A stretch of 64,000 nt of DNA. Origin: Paragonimus skrjabini miyazakii (lineage: Eukaryota; Platyhelminthes; Trematoda; Plagiorchiida; Troglotrematidae). The notes below the pieces were generated by a model. It was not told the origin of the DNA. It did not search any database and worked only from the letters and a program-made list of their open reading frames with translations. This document shows, piece after piece, positions 1 to 13,000 of this stretch. The stretch's first letter is position 1. Every line of letters starts with the position of its first letter. The position numbers were made by a program, and so were the translations under genes. The stretch covers positions 124,658 to 188,657 of the forward strand of contig JTDE01000127.1 of NCBI GenBank assembly GCA_014338405.1. The letters are read 5' to 3'.

Positions 1-239
1 GAAAACCATTAGATGTGTGTTATACCCTGTTAAAGGACGAACTTGTCAATGAAACAGTGTGATTAGCAAACAAGCGAGCTCCTAAAATCCACCATCAATT
101 GAAACATTGTCGCACATAATGATATCCTTTCTTCATGGCAGAATCTGATAATTTTTGGTGAACATTTTCCAGGAAGAACTTTGAAATTTACTAGTAACAC
201 TCGAACGGGTCAACTGATTTTGCTTCAAATTAGATTGCG

Positions 240-631
240 GAAGGAGATTCAGCAATGTTAATCAAAGAACTAGGGATAACGATGGTGAAAGAGAACGGAG
301 CTGTGATAATTTTGAGAGACGTCCGGAGAAGAGCGCTGTAATTGAGGTTGATTTTTGGTAGAGTTCATCAGCAGTACATCCTTGCCTCAGCCATGACCAG
401 AACTTCTGCAACGCTTACTTGAGGCAACTAACTTCACAGTAGGTACAACTGGTATATCAAACGCAAACGCTCGGTCACGTTTGCTTGTGAGTAATGTTCA
501 GATTTCTCAACCAGCTCAAGAGAAGACACTTGACTATCCCGTTGACTCCAATCGATGACCTCACGACTAGCACTTTTCTGCAAGTTGAAATCACAGAAAT
601 TATTAAGCTTGACTATCTTGCCACCTGGCAA
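240..631 (-). other. coding-like segment, unrecognised
   Basis: Reading down the minus strand, an open frame follows a fair 3' splice site (pyrimidine-rich stretch ending TTGCAG, about 580-561) and encodes a polar, charged stretch before a TGA at 434-436. A second open stretch follows another TTGCAG acceptor near 395. The residue make-up looks more like protein than the hydrophobic shadow frames nearby. I recognise no family. It could be two small exons, a decayed element ORF, or chance; the in-frame TGA before the next donor-like CAAGTAAGC argues against a simple internal exon. Confidence 0.15.
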
Positions 632-1271
632 GTAGCGGAGCTTATATACTACTGACTAGCCCTACTACAGTGTACCTTTTCGGAAGGGGATGGCTAAAAC
701 CCCAATGGAAATGCGACGACTGCTATCATTTGTGAATGATGATCAATTCATATTAAGTGAAATCTCCTACCACTTGCCAGTAATAAAAGTATTGCTCTTT
801 TCCGGTAATTATTCTAGTGTGAAAAATGTATGACCTCTATCATCGTCAGGGCATGGACCAGCTATCACCCCGTGTATTTGGATATGTAAAACCTTGAACT
901 CCAAATGTCAAGCGGTATACCATGACAAAGGGTACTGCCTACGATTTTTCTTATGTTGTAGCCTTCTGTGCATGCTTACTCTACAGACCAAACTATTAAA
1001 AGTCTCTATAGTCAGTTGTGATAATGTGATATCTCCATGAAATTTGGCGAAGTAAGGTAACTGGGCCCGACCTGGATAACATCCTGCTCCCCATTCATTT
1101 GCGCACATGACAGAAACGTGGCTATCACGCCTTTGGTTATTCGGTGTATCAAGAAATCTTTAAAAATTAGAGTGCAGTGGTCAGGAAAACAGAAAAAATG
1201 GATAGGATGACTCGTAGCGTTCAGTTTCCCCGACCATATTTCTCATTTCATTGCACTGTGCGTGTGTGAGC

Positions 1272-1341
1272 TCAGTTCAAGGTCCTGATCGACAAAACGA
1301 CCTTAACTGACTATCATTTATTCCTCGATTGGTCGTTTTTT
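1272..1341 (+). repeat. two overlapping, mutually exclusive inverted repeats
   Basis: Left arm 1272-1284 (TCAGTTCAAGGTC) pairs with 1299-1310 (GACCTTAACTGA) with one bulged C. The second repeat, AAAACGACC at 1294-1302, pairs with GGTCGTTTT at 1331-1339 and runs directly into a T tract. The two helices share 1299-1302, so only one can form at a time. A structured transcript or a Pol III-like stop is possible, but nothing around it names a gene. Confidence 0.4.
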
Positions 1342-1589
1342 TCATGGTTCTATCATGTGTACACGGTTTCGTCTGATGGGACACCAAATTCCAGATGTAG
1401 TACACCCGGGATCGCACAATGAACAATGCAGCCAGGGTAAATTCGTCCCGAAAGGAACAATGTCCTTAGTGTAAGATTACTTCAGCTCCGAACCGGTGGA
1501 CTAGGGCATTGACATGGAGAAATACCCATTTTGTTTGAACAGTGTTGGAAGCAACTGTTTTGTTGTAGTTCCCTCTAGCTCAAGTGACT

Positions 1590-1838
1590 GAAAGTGATCT
1601 ACCAGTGCCAACCCAGTTCTTTTATTTATTCAGACAACCAGCTGATTTACCTAGTGAATCATCACTAGTTTGCATTGTGGGAAGGTTCATACCATCAAAA
1701 CGTCGTTCACCACTCAGTGTTTTCCGAATTCTCTTCCACCTAATTGCCTCTGGCAAAACCACTGCCAAATTTTGGTCTTTGACACGCAACATGTTGAGGC
1801 CGATGGAAATGTGTTCACTCGGATGTAAAACTGACTAG
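1590..1838. other. coding-like on both strands, unrecognised
   Basis: The plus strand is open for 84 codons from 1584. The opposite strand also has a 57-codon open frame, about 1810-1640, with a basic, charged composition that looks at least as protein-like. I cannot decide the strand and recognise no family in either. It sits just upstream of the two-exon candidate at 1996-2430 and could be part of the same gene or of an old element. Confidence 0.15.
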
Positions 1839-1995
1839 TTTACTGAATGGTATTCAGCGATGGTCATGTGAGCTATCAGCGCCAAAAAGCGGCCGATGAT
1901 AACAAGGGCGAATTGATTCAGTTATTGTGGTTGAATGAAAATACCAAGGCACACGTAATGAGTTGCGAGTGAGAGATGACCACTTAGCATTTCAG

Positions 1996-2430
1996 ATCCG
2001 AATTGGTTGAGCGGTACGTACTGTTTCCGTCCACTGCTTTGTTCAAAGCTATTCGTAGTTTTCAACCCGGTCGAAGCGAATACCATATTACACTGCGTTG
2101 CAGTTTCTTGCCCTGTCACGTTTTCTTTCGCATTCATGGAGGTTGTACTGAGTGCAGCAAATTTATGAACGCCACATTTCTGCTAGGTAAGTAACAGTTA
2201 AAATGTAATCGAGCGTCCCGTATTTCAAACGCTGACCAACGTTGATCTTCCTTTCGCTTTGTATATCCGCTTTATTTGATGAACTTACAGCAGCTCTAAA
2301 ACTTGTTGAACAATATCTACTGAGTAGTAATGTTGTAATTTGTCAAAAATTAATGACTATGGGGAAAAATAACGAAAACGCCCATGGAACAATGGAAACT
2401 GCGTATTGCTCTAGGAGCCTATGTTCATGA
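1996..2430 (+). CDS. candidate two-exon gene fragment with a 104-bp intron
   Basis: Exon a would be 1996-2186, after an acceptor ending ATTTCAG. It ends at CTAG before a consensus donor GTAAGT at 2187. The intron 2187-2290 has a long pyrimidine-rich stretch and ends CTTACAG. Exon b starts at 2291. Exon a leaves one base over (phase 1), and the only open frame of exon b is the one that phase requires. Exon b then reads a helical stretch (ALKLVEQYLLSSNVV) and runs to a TGA at 2428-2430. Exon a carries several cysteines near its end (HGGCTEC). The family is not recognised. The antisense strand of exon a is also open (minus 2137-1922), so strand choice rests on the splice sites and the phase match. 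Confidence 0.3.
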
Positions 2431-5400
2431 GACAAAAGCTGTCTTAACAGGCTCAGTTATGCAGGGAAGAGGTGTACCATTTATTTTTGAGGCAAATCAA
2501 CTGAAGTGCACCTCAAATATAAAAACTGCCTGTCCAGTTGAATTCTAGTTAGCCTGTTTCAAGTGAACTCTTTGAGTACGTCAGTGCTCAACATATGACA
2601 GCAATTTCACGAAATCTGTTACATAAAATTGAATGAATGATCCTCGTCGACTGAAGTTGACAGAGTAGTCACTGTGCTTTTTTGACAAGTGAACAAAATA
2701 ATCGTTACTTGCATGCCAATGTGGCTGAATAATTTGACATCTTCAGACACGACATTAAAATTCGCCTACCCTCAATATTGGGCTTCGGAGAAATTGGCTA
2801 CTACGCATGTTCCGCAGGTATGTGAGCGGAACTTTGACAACTGATCTGAACGACCACACCCCTCCACAATGTTTCAAGAGTACACAAAGTTATATAAAAT
2901 GTCTGCTCTTAAAATCAGTTATTCAACTGAAAATAGGTTTAAACATGGTTTCTACGTTCAGAAGGTTATCAGATAGATCGTGACGGAACTGCAGTCACCG
3001 GAGTGGTCGTATTATGATGATTTCATGACTGTGACACAACGTCCAAGTCAGCCCTTGTTTATAAGAACCGGGTCACATTCCTGATAGTTGGGAACAGTGG
3101 CATTTTTCTTGGCTCGGGTTGAGGATTTGGGTGGGATTCAGCGTAGCTGAAACCAATACGTTCAAACGCTTACACAATGATGATGTCAGCTCATCTGGTT
3201 AATAAACGTTTGTAATCTACGTGTCAAGTTTGATCAACAGCCCTATGCTTAGAAACTCACTCACATGTTATGAGCAGGCATCATCCGAGAAAGCACACGT
3301 GACGACTTTTGATCTGGTCCGATAGATCAGTAACAATAATCGGATAAGCGGTCGACGTGGTTTCAGACAGATACTGCCAGACGTAAGGATTATTCATGCT
3401 TCTACCATAAAAAGTGGTGAGACGTCAGGGTGTTTTGAAGACAGTCGAATGCTGGCTTTCATATATATAGATTTAAGCTTATACAGGATTGTTAATTGAG
3501 ATTGTAGGTCAACGTGTATTGTTGCAGTCCTCTATCAGATTCACCCCCACTAGTAATTATCAATGACAGATAGGGACAGTAGGTTTTGTTTAACCTTAAA
3601 CAGCTGACATCTAATATAACATCGAGTACTTCTAACAATAACGAGCGCTTATGTCAGTCATTTCGAGAAAAGCCGTCGTCAAAGTAACCCTCTTGTGATT
3701 AGCGAACAGTGAACAATATGTTCTTCTTCATAACAGACAAATTCAACGTCGTTCTAAGTAGGCTGATTCTCACCTCTGGTGGATATCCCAGTGCAAATGT
3801 TTGATGAATGGTGGTGGGGATTGTTTCAGTCTGGTCGACATTGATGCACGGAGGTTGTTTTGCTGTGACCTGTGAAATATAATTTGCTGTTACGAGGAAC
3901 TCATTCTCAGGAGTTGACTGTTGTCACTTACACCCAGAGGCGTGAATGAAGTGCATTTACTGGATGGCTGATAAAACCACATTCATAAGATCAGCACAGT
4001 GAACAGTGTTTCAGTGACGCTTAAATCATATTTATCGCAACGGGTTTCTTTTTGCAACAGCACAAAAATGTGTCACGACTTACAAGAATATGTTTTAATT
4101 CCGGCACTGATTACTGACGGTGGAACGACTTGTCTATGGTTTTGATCCAAGTCACCTCTAAACATTTAGGGACACACTTGCCATTAACTATGTAAGATGC
4201 TGGAATAAATGGTTCTGTGGCCGGTTTCGGAGCGGATCAAAAATGAGAATAGCCCCATCTCTAACAAACTATCTTCCAGTAAAAGTACTCGCTTCCTCTG
4301 CTATGTTTAATAGGCCAACAGAGTAGAATAAATGTCTCTTGAAAGGACATTTCATCAAATCTCTACAGTTATGCTGCCCAAGATTATGAAAGCTTTATTC
4401 GGTACTTTCCGAGGGAAATAGATTAAAGTTTGGAAGCATTCAGTAAAACATTACGAAGCGTTAATCGAAAAATCAACTGCCAGGCACCAATGATCAGTAA
4501 CACTGTTTAAACCACAGTTCAGTCGTGACGTTTCACGTTCTGGAGGAAACTAAGAATGGAAAGAAAGATTGAGAATTGCGTTACAAATTTCCTCAAGCTA
4601 CTATGATTGCACAAGGTCAATCAACACAGTACAGTGTTGCAATGTTTAAATTCAGTTACTTGATAAAATGTTTGTGGTCGTTCGTTATACACGTGGACAC
4701 AGACTTTGACGTTTTCACTGGAACCCACCATTTGGTTACATTATAAGTGACGGTGGTAGAGTTAGCAAGCCCAGACCCGTTTGTCCTCCATTTCAATGAC
4801 ACCAACGTATTCTAAACCATCCTAAAAATCCGAGAAAAACTAGTCACTAGTGGTTATTTGTTGAGAGTATTCCATTGTAGATCAATAATTTGATCTCAGC
4901 TGTTTTTCAAACAAACATATGGCTCACAAATATTTTACGCCAAAAATGAGCGAACTGGATTTAGAAGGAAAGTTCACATTTACAAAACTATAAGATGGTT
5001 CTGAGTACATGTACAAAGCTCTACGGCAGGGTAATACGCTCAAAACATGAGTTCGTGCAAAGGAATATACGGTTTGTGATATTTCATTATGAAGTAGAAT
5101 GCAAAAATTGTCATCACCTGTAAATCGTACTCAAGTGCTAATAAATTAGAGTCTTGATATATGAACACAGTTCTGAAAAAGATCATGTTCATAACGATAT
5201 TTTGAAAAGAAGTTCGTCTTAACGATCTCATTTCGTCGACGCAGAGCTTCAAAACTCCAGCATTTTTGTGCTTCAGTACTCCAAAATAAAACATTTTATA
5301 GTGGAAATATAATCGCCCAACCTTTGGCAGATGAGTATACGAAATTGTCAATATCAGACACATTTTTCAACTATCGCCACACATATTCCTTCCGATTAGC

Positions 5401-7089
5401 GAGAACTTTAATTGGGGTTGGAGGGTTCTAGAAGTATTGAGCCGTTCCGTAACCTACTGAGCACTTTACCATGTTCCTTATAGAGATCCACAACAGCAAT
5501 TTCGTTGCGTTTGGCATTCGCTCTACTTACATATTGTTATGTACCAAAAGTTCTCAGAAGGCTTAAAACTTGACATTAAAGAAGCAGCTATAGGGTTACG
5601 TTACGAGCGTGTATACCTGTAGTTGGAAAGACAAATTTATATTCCACATGTTTTGTCAACTTTACAGATATTTGGTTTGAATTGTCGAAATCTTATCTTG
5701 TCCGAAAGTTCTTCGCGAATGATCAAAATACGTTCCCGTCTGCCTGCTTTAATATGCGGTTATACTGAAATGGAACTCAAAGCAAAAACTAACTTTCAGT
5801 TGAAACACGCACAGTAGACAGTCGGTTTGTTTTGAATAATATGGATTAGGTTATTATTCATCTAGACCGTATTGAATCAACCCGATGATAGCTGTATGTC
5901 TTTTTGAGAAAGTCGAAAAAATCTCAATGAACGATTTCAGTTGAATGTTTATTTTGGACAAGTCTATTATATTTTTTGCGAGGTTTGCGAAACATTCATC
6001 CACCAAGTTGACTGACTCACAAGGGCAGTTCAAAATTAGTACCTGATATAGACATTTACTACAAATGAGCTGAAATAAGGACGAATTTCAAGCCTAGCAT
6101 ATCATTTCTATATGGTCCAAGTGATTATATTTTTGAATGCATGATACGTGACCTGTGTTGAGCCTTGCAGATTAAAAACAAGCTTATGTTTGAGCAGAAA
6201 AAATACATATATAGGCTATATATAGAAAAAATACAAGAAAAACAATCAACACAAAATAATCATTTCCTGAGAAAAAAGAATCCATAAGTTTGCGGGAGAG
6301 TCAACCTGATTTGTCAGAAGGTATTCTCAACCAACGATTTGGATTGTTACGGACTCCCCAACCACGTATGGGGCACCTACCAACCTTGCTCCGCGGAATG
6401 CCGTGTGGTAGACGCTTTGACAATATGTCTTAACCAGCAAGAACTGTGCCATTTCACAGTCTCGGCTATCGGTAACTGAATTGGCACATTTCCAACATAC
6501 GCGCATTGCGCGCACAGCCTGCTCGATTGACGCTGGTTAACGTGCTGAGACAACACTGATCGAACACCGATAGCCTATATGCATTTTTCCAACCTATAGA
6601 TCATTTGCCTGATCCATAGAGCAAAATCTTACAGGCGCACTATAAGCTGCGCCTTTAATCGATACAATTGAAGACGTTTGATGGATGCAACATGCAATTT
6701 GCTGTCCTCACAGACAGTTCGCCAGCAACACTACAGGCTGACACTACCCAGGCAAGTGGAATGATCGACAATTTCCAGTGGCCTACCACCTATAACAAAC
6801 ACAAGGTCAGTGCCAACCAAGTCTGGTAACAACACTACACTTTGAGTGTCATAAATAACCAAACAATCTCAATCATCCCTAACTGACTGAACTAAATCAG
6901 GTCACTTGAACTATTTTTCGGAGTACTCAAACCATCCGCCAAGTCACCGAAAAAGGCTGTGAATTCGTGTCATCTTTTTCACGTGTAATCTCATTAACAA
7001 TTTGTCAGCTGCCACTGCAACTACATGTCAGGCAAAACAGCATTTGGCTATTCCCCAATAAAACGGCCTTCTCATTTTCTTTGGTTAGG

Positions 7090-8341
7090 CGGAGAAGGAA
7101 GCTTTGTGGTTTATTCGCAGTCTGTTCGTAAGTTCACTATTTAGTTCACTGAAGTCTTTTCCGTATCTGGCGTCAGGGAGATTAGTCGACATTTTTTTTC
7201 TTAAGTTCTGCCGAATCAGTAGTAATCCATTTTTGTTGTATCTGCATTGCTCCTTCAGAATATACCTCTTCGGAAAGGGTACGCTAGTTATTAGGATTTT
7301 TATCAGTGCTCCTTTGGGTTACTTTATTATTTTGACCCTGGCGGTTCAGTCGTCAGTGATGTTTTATGAATGATAAAGCTAAGCGATCACCAACAACGAC
7401 ATAATCTAACTGAATCGTTGCTTAAAAATAAATGTTACCTTCCAGTGGAATGCCACCACCGACAGCTGAAAGTGATTTAACCCGTTTGCGTCTATGGTTG
7501 AATTACAGAGTGTAATCTTCGCATGGGGAGTTATCGACGAGTGTGCTGAAGTGGGCAACTCCACACATGGATTAAGTAAGGTATGCATAACTGTAACAGG
7601 CGACCGTTATTGCCAGTGCGTCGTTCCCGGACACCAAACATACCACTCAGCTGCTTCTCAGCTGTAGTGAGGCTACCGAATTTTTCATTCGTATCACCGA
7701 CAAGCACAAGGATGTCCGTGTGTTTATTTTGTCTCAGAAGATAAAAGGGCATCATAGAAGGCTATTCTGACAGCTTTTGAACTAATATCTATTGAAGCAT
7801 ATGCAGAAATGAAAAATGAAAAATATCTTTCCAGTCTGTGCTGACAGACTTTGACTGAAGTACTAAACCTGAGGACACGTGGACAATTATTCCTTAGGAT
7901 CCAGTAGAGCAGCCTTTGCTCTGTCCGAGATCTAAGTGCAATCCCTACTGCAGCTAGAACGCGATATTCAAGTTCGTCGTTATCAGAGACTCTGAGGAAG
8001 AACCGGTGTTTCATAACAGACTTAGGACGAATCAAAGTACAGGACAGTGTTAAACTGGTGAAGGCACGTTTTGGAGATGCGGCATATACCCAGCTCCAAA
8101 CTCGACAGTATGTTTGCCAGACTAGGTTGCTGGCCACTTTGTTTGAAGTTAAAAAAATTAAAAGCGCCAGCGTTAACCGACTATCTTGACTCGAAAAAAG
8201 GGTAATTAGTAGTAGAGGATAGAGATTATGGAAATGGGTCGAGTGTTGTGTTACGCCAAAGATAACTTCAGATACTTCCTGGTTGTTTACACTGTGAAAA
8301 TTGGTCGATTTAGGAAATTCAACTAAAATTTCCTGCCTCAA
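7090..8341 (-). mobile_element. RTE-like non-LTR retrotransposon, decayed endonuclease part
   Basis: Minus-strand frames carry the landmarks of the AP-endonuclease domain of RTE-type elements, in order. There is a block like VGIALRSRTEQ (family form: GVGIALSxRAE), then FISAYASIDISSKA near 7800 (family: ISAYAPT...). Then DILVLVGDTNEKFG near 7690 matches the catalytic D-x-N segment of the form AGDFNAQVG, and GRLLQLC lies near 7605. A weaker LDYVVVGDRLALSF near 7390 fits the end of the domain (DHALVxARLxLxF). At least one frame change separates the two main blocks, at about 7750, and stops occur after 7531. The catalytic motif has T in place of the usual F. Below 7375 a stop-containing frame resembles the linker to the RT, but no RT follows. 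It is an old, 5'- and 3'-incomplete copy. Confidence 0.7.
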
Positions 8342-8769
8342 AAGTCCTACCTGTAGGGCAATATTAGATGAGGTTCACTTGGCCGACTATACCAGGAACC
8401 AGAAAATGAACAGTCTGACCTACTTGAAAAATGGAACTTACCTAGTTCGGACTGAACGAAACGGTTTTATCTGTTTCTAATCATTGCTGCGCGCAATTGC
8501 ATTTGAAAGAGACCAAAAACCTTCGAACGGCTATCATAATCAACCATTGGACAAATGGATTTTTTGTTTGTTTGATGGTGCATTTTCTAGCACACTCCTT
8601 TTTGAATAAGACGATAGCAATGACTCAAATGTAAAAATCAATCTAGCGTAAGTTCATATGACCGTGCGTTACCACCTAATCACTCTTATGTAGTCAGTAG
8701 CTCGAGAACAGTTGAATGAGTGCGTGCGTTTTTTGTCTGTCTGCTCCTCTTTGTTGTGTCTGACATTAT

Positions 8770-9120
8770 TGTACCTGGCAAGGCTTCAGTTGTTGCTTCG
8801 GGTCTCGAAACACATTCCAGCATGGGTTAAGAAGTGTACGACGTAGATACAAGCTGACACTCGTGTACTCACAGCAGCCATCACACAGACCATCGGCATC
8901 CACGATCGTTTGTTATCTACCGGAGAGCCATCATCAGATGCAAACTGTAAAGGTAATCACAGTTGCTTATAAAACTGCTAAATCCCGGTCTTTGCGATGT
9001 GCTGTGAAAGTGGCTCTCAGAATGTGGAGTCCATCACTATGTTCGCAGGAAACCTCATTTGTTAGCTTAGCACTGCCATGGTAATGATACTAAAGAGTGA
9101 CTAGCAAATGGCTCCGCCGT
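8770..9120 (+). repeat. dispersed repeat R1, copy 1
   Basis: This stretch matches the reverse complement of 37,078-37,450 along almost its whole length, roughly three quarters identity by eye. Shared blocks include TCTCGAAACA, TACAAGCTGACA, GGAGAGCCATCA, ATCACAGTTGCTTA/ATTCACAGTTGCTTA, TTAGCACTGCCA and AGCRAATGGCTCCG. No long open frame is conserved between the copies, so it is probably non-coding repeat DNA. In the other copy it lies just beyond the C-terminal tail of an RTE-like element and in the same orientation. That would fit a 3' untranslated tail, with this copy being a 5'-truncated insertion. Confidence 0.75.
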
Positions 9121-9980
9121 ATTTTTCTCTTGTATGCTTAGTTTCACAGTTGTACTTTGTTTTCCGCTTTATACTGTCCTGTTCTGTAGTACATACTTGA
9201 TAACATGCACAGAAATTTGCCAGGTAATAAATAGTGTACGTTATCGTTTTTGATTGCCCTACTAATGTAATGATAAGCATTGTTTTATATTTTTGGGACA
9301 GTCAAAGACAATCAGCCATTCGGATACAGACAATGTGATGACAGTGTGTGAAAGTTTGCAGGCAACAGTATTTTATAGTTTAGTGTCCATTACTTAATAC
9401 GGCACTACTACAGAAACAATAACCTGGTACGTGTCAATCATGTGAGCCATTTGCAACTCAAGTGCATACAGATTGCATGCGATTGGTGAAGTGTAGTTTC
9501 ATACTTCATAACCTATAGTTGAACACACTATATCACGTGATGTCAGTGACTTCACTACAGCACAATTGCCCCATGATAAAGTGAACTAAAATTCAGGTCT
9601 CGGTATTGGTAGAAATGTGCACAGCTTACGAGCTGTAACGAATACTGGACTTCATTGAAGAGCTTCGTTTCAGAAGCTGGCTGAAACTATCTGGTTTGCT
9701 GTGAATGTGACAGTCAAATGTGAGTGGCGTTGGTTTTTCCCAACTTTTCAACACATTTATCCGAAATATCTACAAGTGTTTGTTTCCAAACTAAACGCGC
9801 TGTAACCACAGCTTGGAGTGTTATATTTCTGTGACGCTAATCTTGGTTTTGGACTCGGGTCGGTCCACAATTTTTAGTTCATTTGAAAAGTTGAAAAATT
9901 AAATGTTAGCATCACTTCTTGCTGTATGATGCAGTTGAGCATTCGACTTTGTAGAGCAGTCTTTTCCGAAGGTAAGTGCA

Positions 9981-10045
9981 GCTTCCTCAGTGGCTGAAAG
10001 AACAACATGCAGGATCTGTGAGTTCTAATTCTCACTCCTGGCTAA
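9981..10045 (+). repeat. tRNA-like SINE head (partial)
   Basis: CCTCAGTGGCTGA (9985-9997) resembles a Pol III box A. GTGAGTTCTAATTCTCAC (10,018-10,035) resembles a tRNA T arm with box B. The box spacing is slightly short for a tRNA, and no cloverleaf can be closed, so this is a SINE-type relic rather than a tRNA gene. Confidence 0.35.
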
Positions 10046-13000
10046 CGCGAAATGTTATTTTGCCGAACAACTTGGCAGTCCCAGACAACTCGTTCTGAAT
10101 TACCTGCCACGCTTTGAAGAAGCTACAGATGTACTAAGTAATTCCTGTTGACTTTGAGACCCCGTAGTGATTCAAAGTCAAGTCTTGAATTGGACAGCAC
10201 AACGCGTCGTATCTGGAGTACATTCCATAACCGAACATGTAAACAGTTCAATGGAACTGGGATAATCAGCGACAAGTATAACTATGGGGTCGACTATACC
10301 AGTCTCCAAAAGAAAATGCTAGACAAACGAGATGCGACCACGAAGCAGGCGATCATCGTGACGAAATTGTTCACCAATAATTGTAGATTAGTCGGTACGC
10401 ACTAAAACGTTATCACCCAAGCTTGCGCGCCTGTTTAATGCCAGACATCCGGAGTCACAGAAGCATTAGTAACCCAAACTAGTGATAACACCCACGACTG
10501 GCAACGGAATTTTGTTCCGTAATGACGTTCAACTTCTCTTTACCTAACGTTTCCGCAACGTTACCTGACACGCTTACGGAAAGAACGGATACATCCGAAT
10601 AGTCTATCGGGAATTCTAGAGCCATTTTTCATATGTAGAGTCAACAGTCTAAGGGGATACAGCTGATATCAACTACACTTTGCACGCCATGGATGTGAAC
10701 CATCGTTTTCCATCGAAGCTCATACTATTGTTGTTGGCCTGGAAAGCGGTGAGTCCATAGCTCCAAAAGTCTTGCTCTATTCGGTTTGCTCAAAACTATT
10801 AATAATTCCAACCAACGTGAACACACAAGAATTCACCGTTGTCCTTTATGGCTAGTCGGTGCAGCGAAGTTCCTGGCCCAACAGCAGAAACAGACGTAGG
10901 TTGATTTTCTAACTTTTGCCAAAATCAGGGGACTAAGAATGATGCGGGCATTGGGTAATTCATTATCAGTGTACTCCGTAATTGCAGTATCCTCTGATAA
11001 CCCCAACACTTTGAAACTAAATATGAGACGTGTCGCTAAGGTAAAGTCGGAGGTTGACACCAATGCACTTACTCCGTGACAGTGTTCGCCCTCCTGAGAC
11101 CAATGTAATGGAGTATTCGAAGCGCCGCAGAAATTGGAGAAAGATTGTGTAATCCTCCTAATAGCCTCATCTACTTAGACAGCTACGGTCGTGGTTACTG
11201 TGAAAACTGTTGACTAAAAACTGCGGATTTGCAGCGACTGCCGGTTAACTCTGAATTCGAGAACACATCTAGATGTAGCTATCACGCTGAAGCGGGATGA
11301 TCTGAAGAAGACCATACACAACAACAGACAATCATATTTGTATGATTTGGCGAAGTTCTACCTACAGATTTCACTGTTCCAGGAGTCCAGTTAACTTACA
11401 AGTATCAGCATTTTTTGAAATATTGTCCAATAAACATACGTGTTTTTTCGACAACACGCTTCTTCTGGCAACTTCAAGACAGTCATACGTGAGTTGATTA
11501 GTGATGCTCAAACATCGCTGGCGCACCACGACAACGCTGCCATATTTGTAAAGGACAAGAGGGAACACGACTATTACTACTTGTAGCCAAGGAAGAAGTT
11601 ATCTGCCGAGGCTATGTCAACCACACCCTCTACTTACGCGTTCACTATCATCAATTTGCTACTTTTTGGTTCCACAATGGATTTGGCTAGCTATTAAGGG
11701 GATCAAAGCCATTGCAGGTGGTTAACCGACATAAAACCGACAAGATAGTAGTGGCATGTGATCTGACAAAGTTTCTAGATCAGTAGTGAGACGTTATCGA
11801 CCAGCCAATTTCCAAATTGTCTGCAAGTTGTTCTGAAATCAAAGATGCTCAAACGGTTTCAAGCACATTCTAACTTGTAGTAAATATTTGACGTCCTCTA
11901 TAAAGTGTTCATAGTGCTAATACTATGAATCCATCCCAACCTGTCTGGAAAAAGGACGGCCATCGTTTCACACTCACTTGTCCCACACATAGAAGTCAAC
12001 TGGACAGTTGTGAAGTTGCTGCTTGGCACGCTATGGTTTAATGCTAAACGTTCAATTCTAACATCATTATTGTCATCCAGTCACAATACTGAAATCACAG
12101 TCAGATGTGTGTCACAATAAGTGGCATATCCGACTACCTAGATCTTTCGCCTGGTTTGTGCCACAAGAAAAAGGCATTCTTACAGGTAGGATACAGCCCT
12201 AGTCGTCTGTGGAACCGTTTTATAACCGCAGAAGTTCATTATTGCAAGCTATGCCTCAGGATAAAAACATGTCATTTACGAGACTCATAAATGTCATGGT
12301 CCAACGATAGAGCAATTATCTGGTCGCACAAAAGTGACATTTTTTATCAGCCGGACAAGAAAATATGGCCATTTATAGTACTATTTATTCGCCGTAGCTG
12401 AACAGTGCATTTTTACCGATGGGCCGCCCTGAAGGGCAAAGCTGAGCAAATAAGCGAAGCATCATTACATCTTGGCGGTCTATACTCTCCAACAAGGCTA
12501 ACGATCCGAAGTCCAAACGATACATACCCATTCCTGTTTTATTGAGAACTGTGACTAACCTGATGGGGTACTATACAGCGACGTCCGCGTGGTCATAATT
12601 TTATTGTTCAGGACCGTCCTGGACTAGCTAAAATCCGCCTGGGTGCTACGAAGATAAATCGGTAGCTTGAACTAGACACTGGTATTCACACAGCGGCCAA
12701 TAAACCGCAATACTCACCATTATAAGGTCACTTCCGAATCAACTACCTAGATTACATGGTCTGAGAGTTGCATGCTCCAAAAGAACGCAAAGACTTATAG
12801 CCCGTTTCTTAAGTGGTGCTGGATTTTGGTTCAAATTAATCCGGTTTCTAGTCGCCATTGGGCCTTCTGAGAAACATACCCACTGCGTTTTCTGTAATGC
12901 AGACTTTGATACAATATTTCAGCGGGACATACATTGAGTAGCTACACACTGATAATAGGTCTCAGTTTTGTGCAAACTAGACTGCTGACCACAGCACAGG

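Larger units (their letters stand above)
632..7080. other. mostly unassigned sequence
   Basis: Apart from the hairpin pair at 1272-1341 and the coding-like stretches at 1590-1838 and 1996-2430, I see no recognisable gene, RNA or element. Reading frames are short and stop-rich throughout 2.4-7.0 kb. A short TA-rich stretch lies near 6208-6228. Confidence 0.4.
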
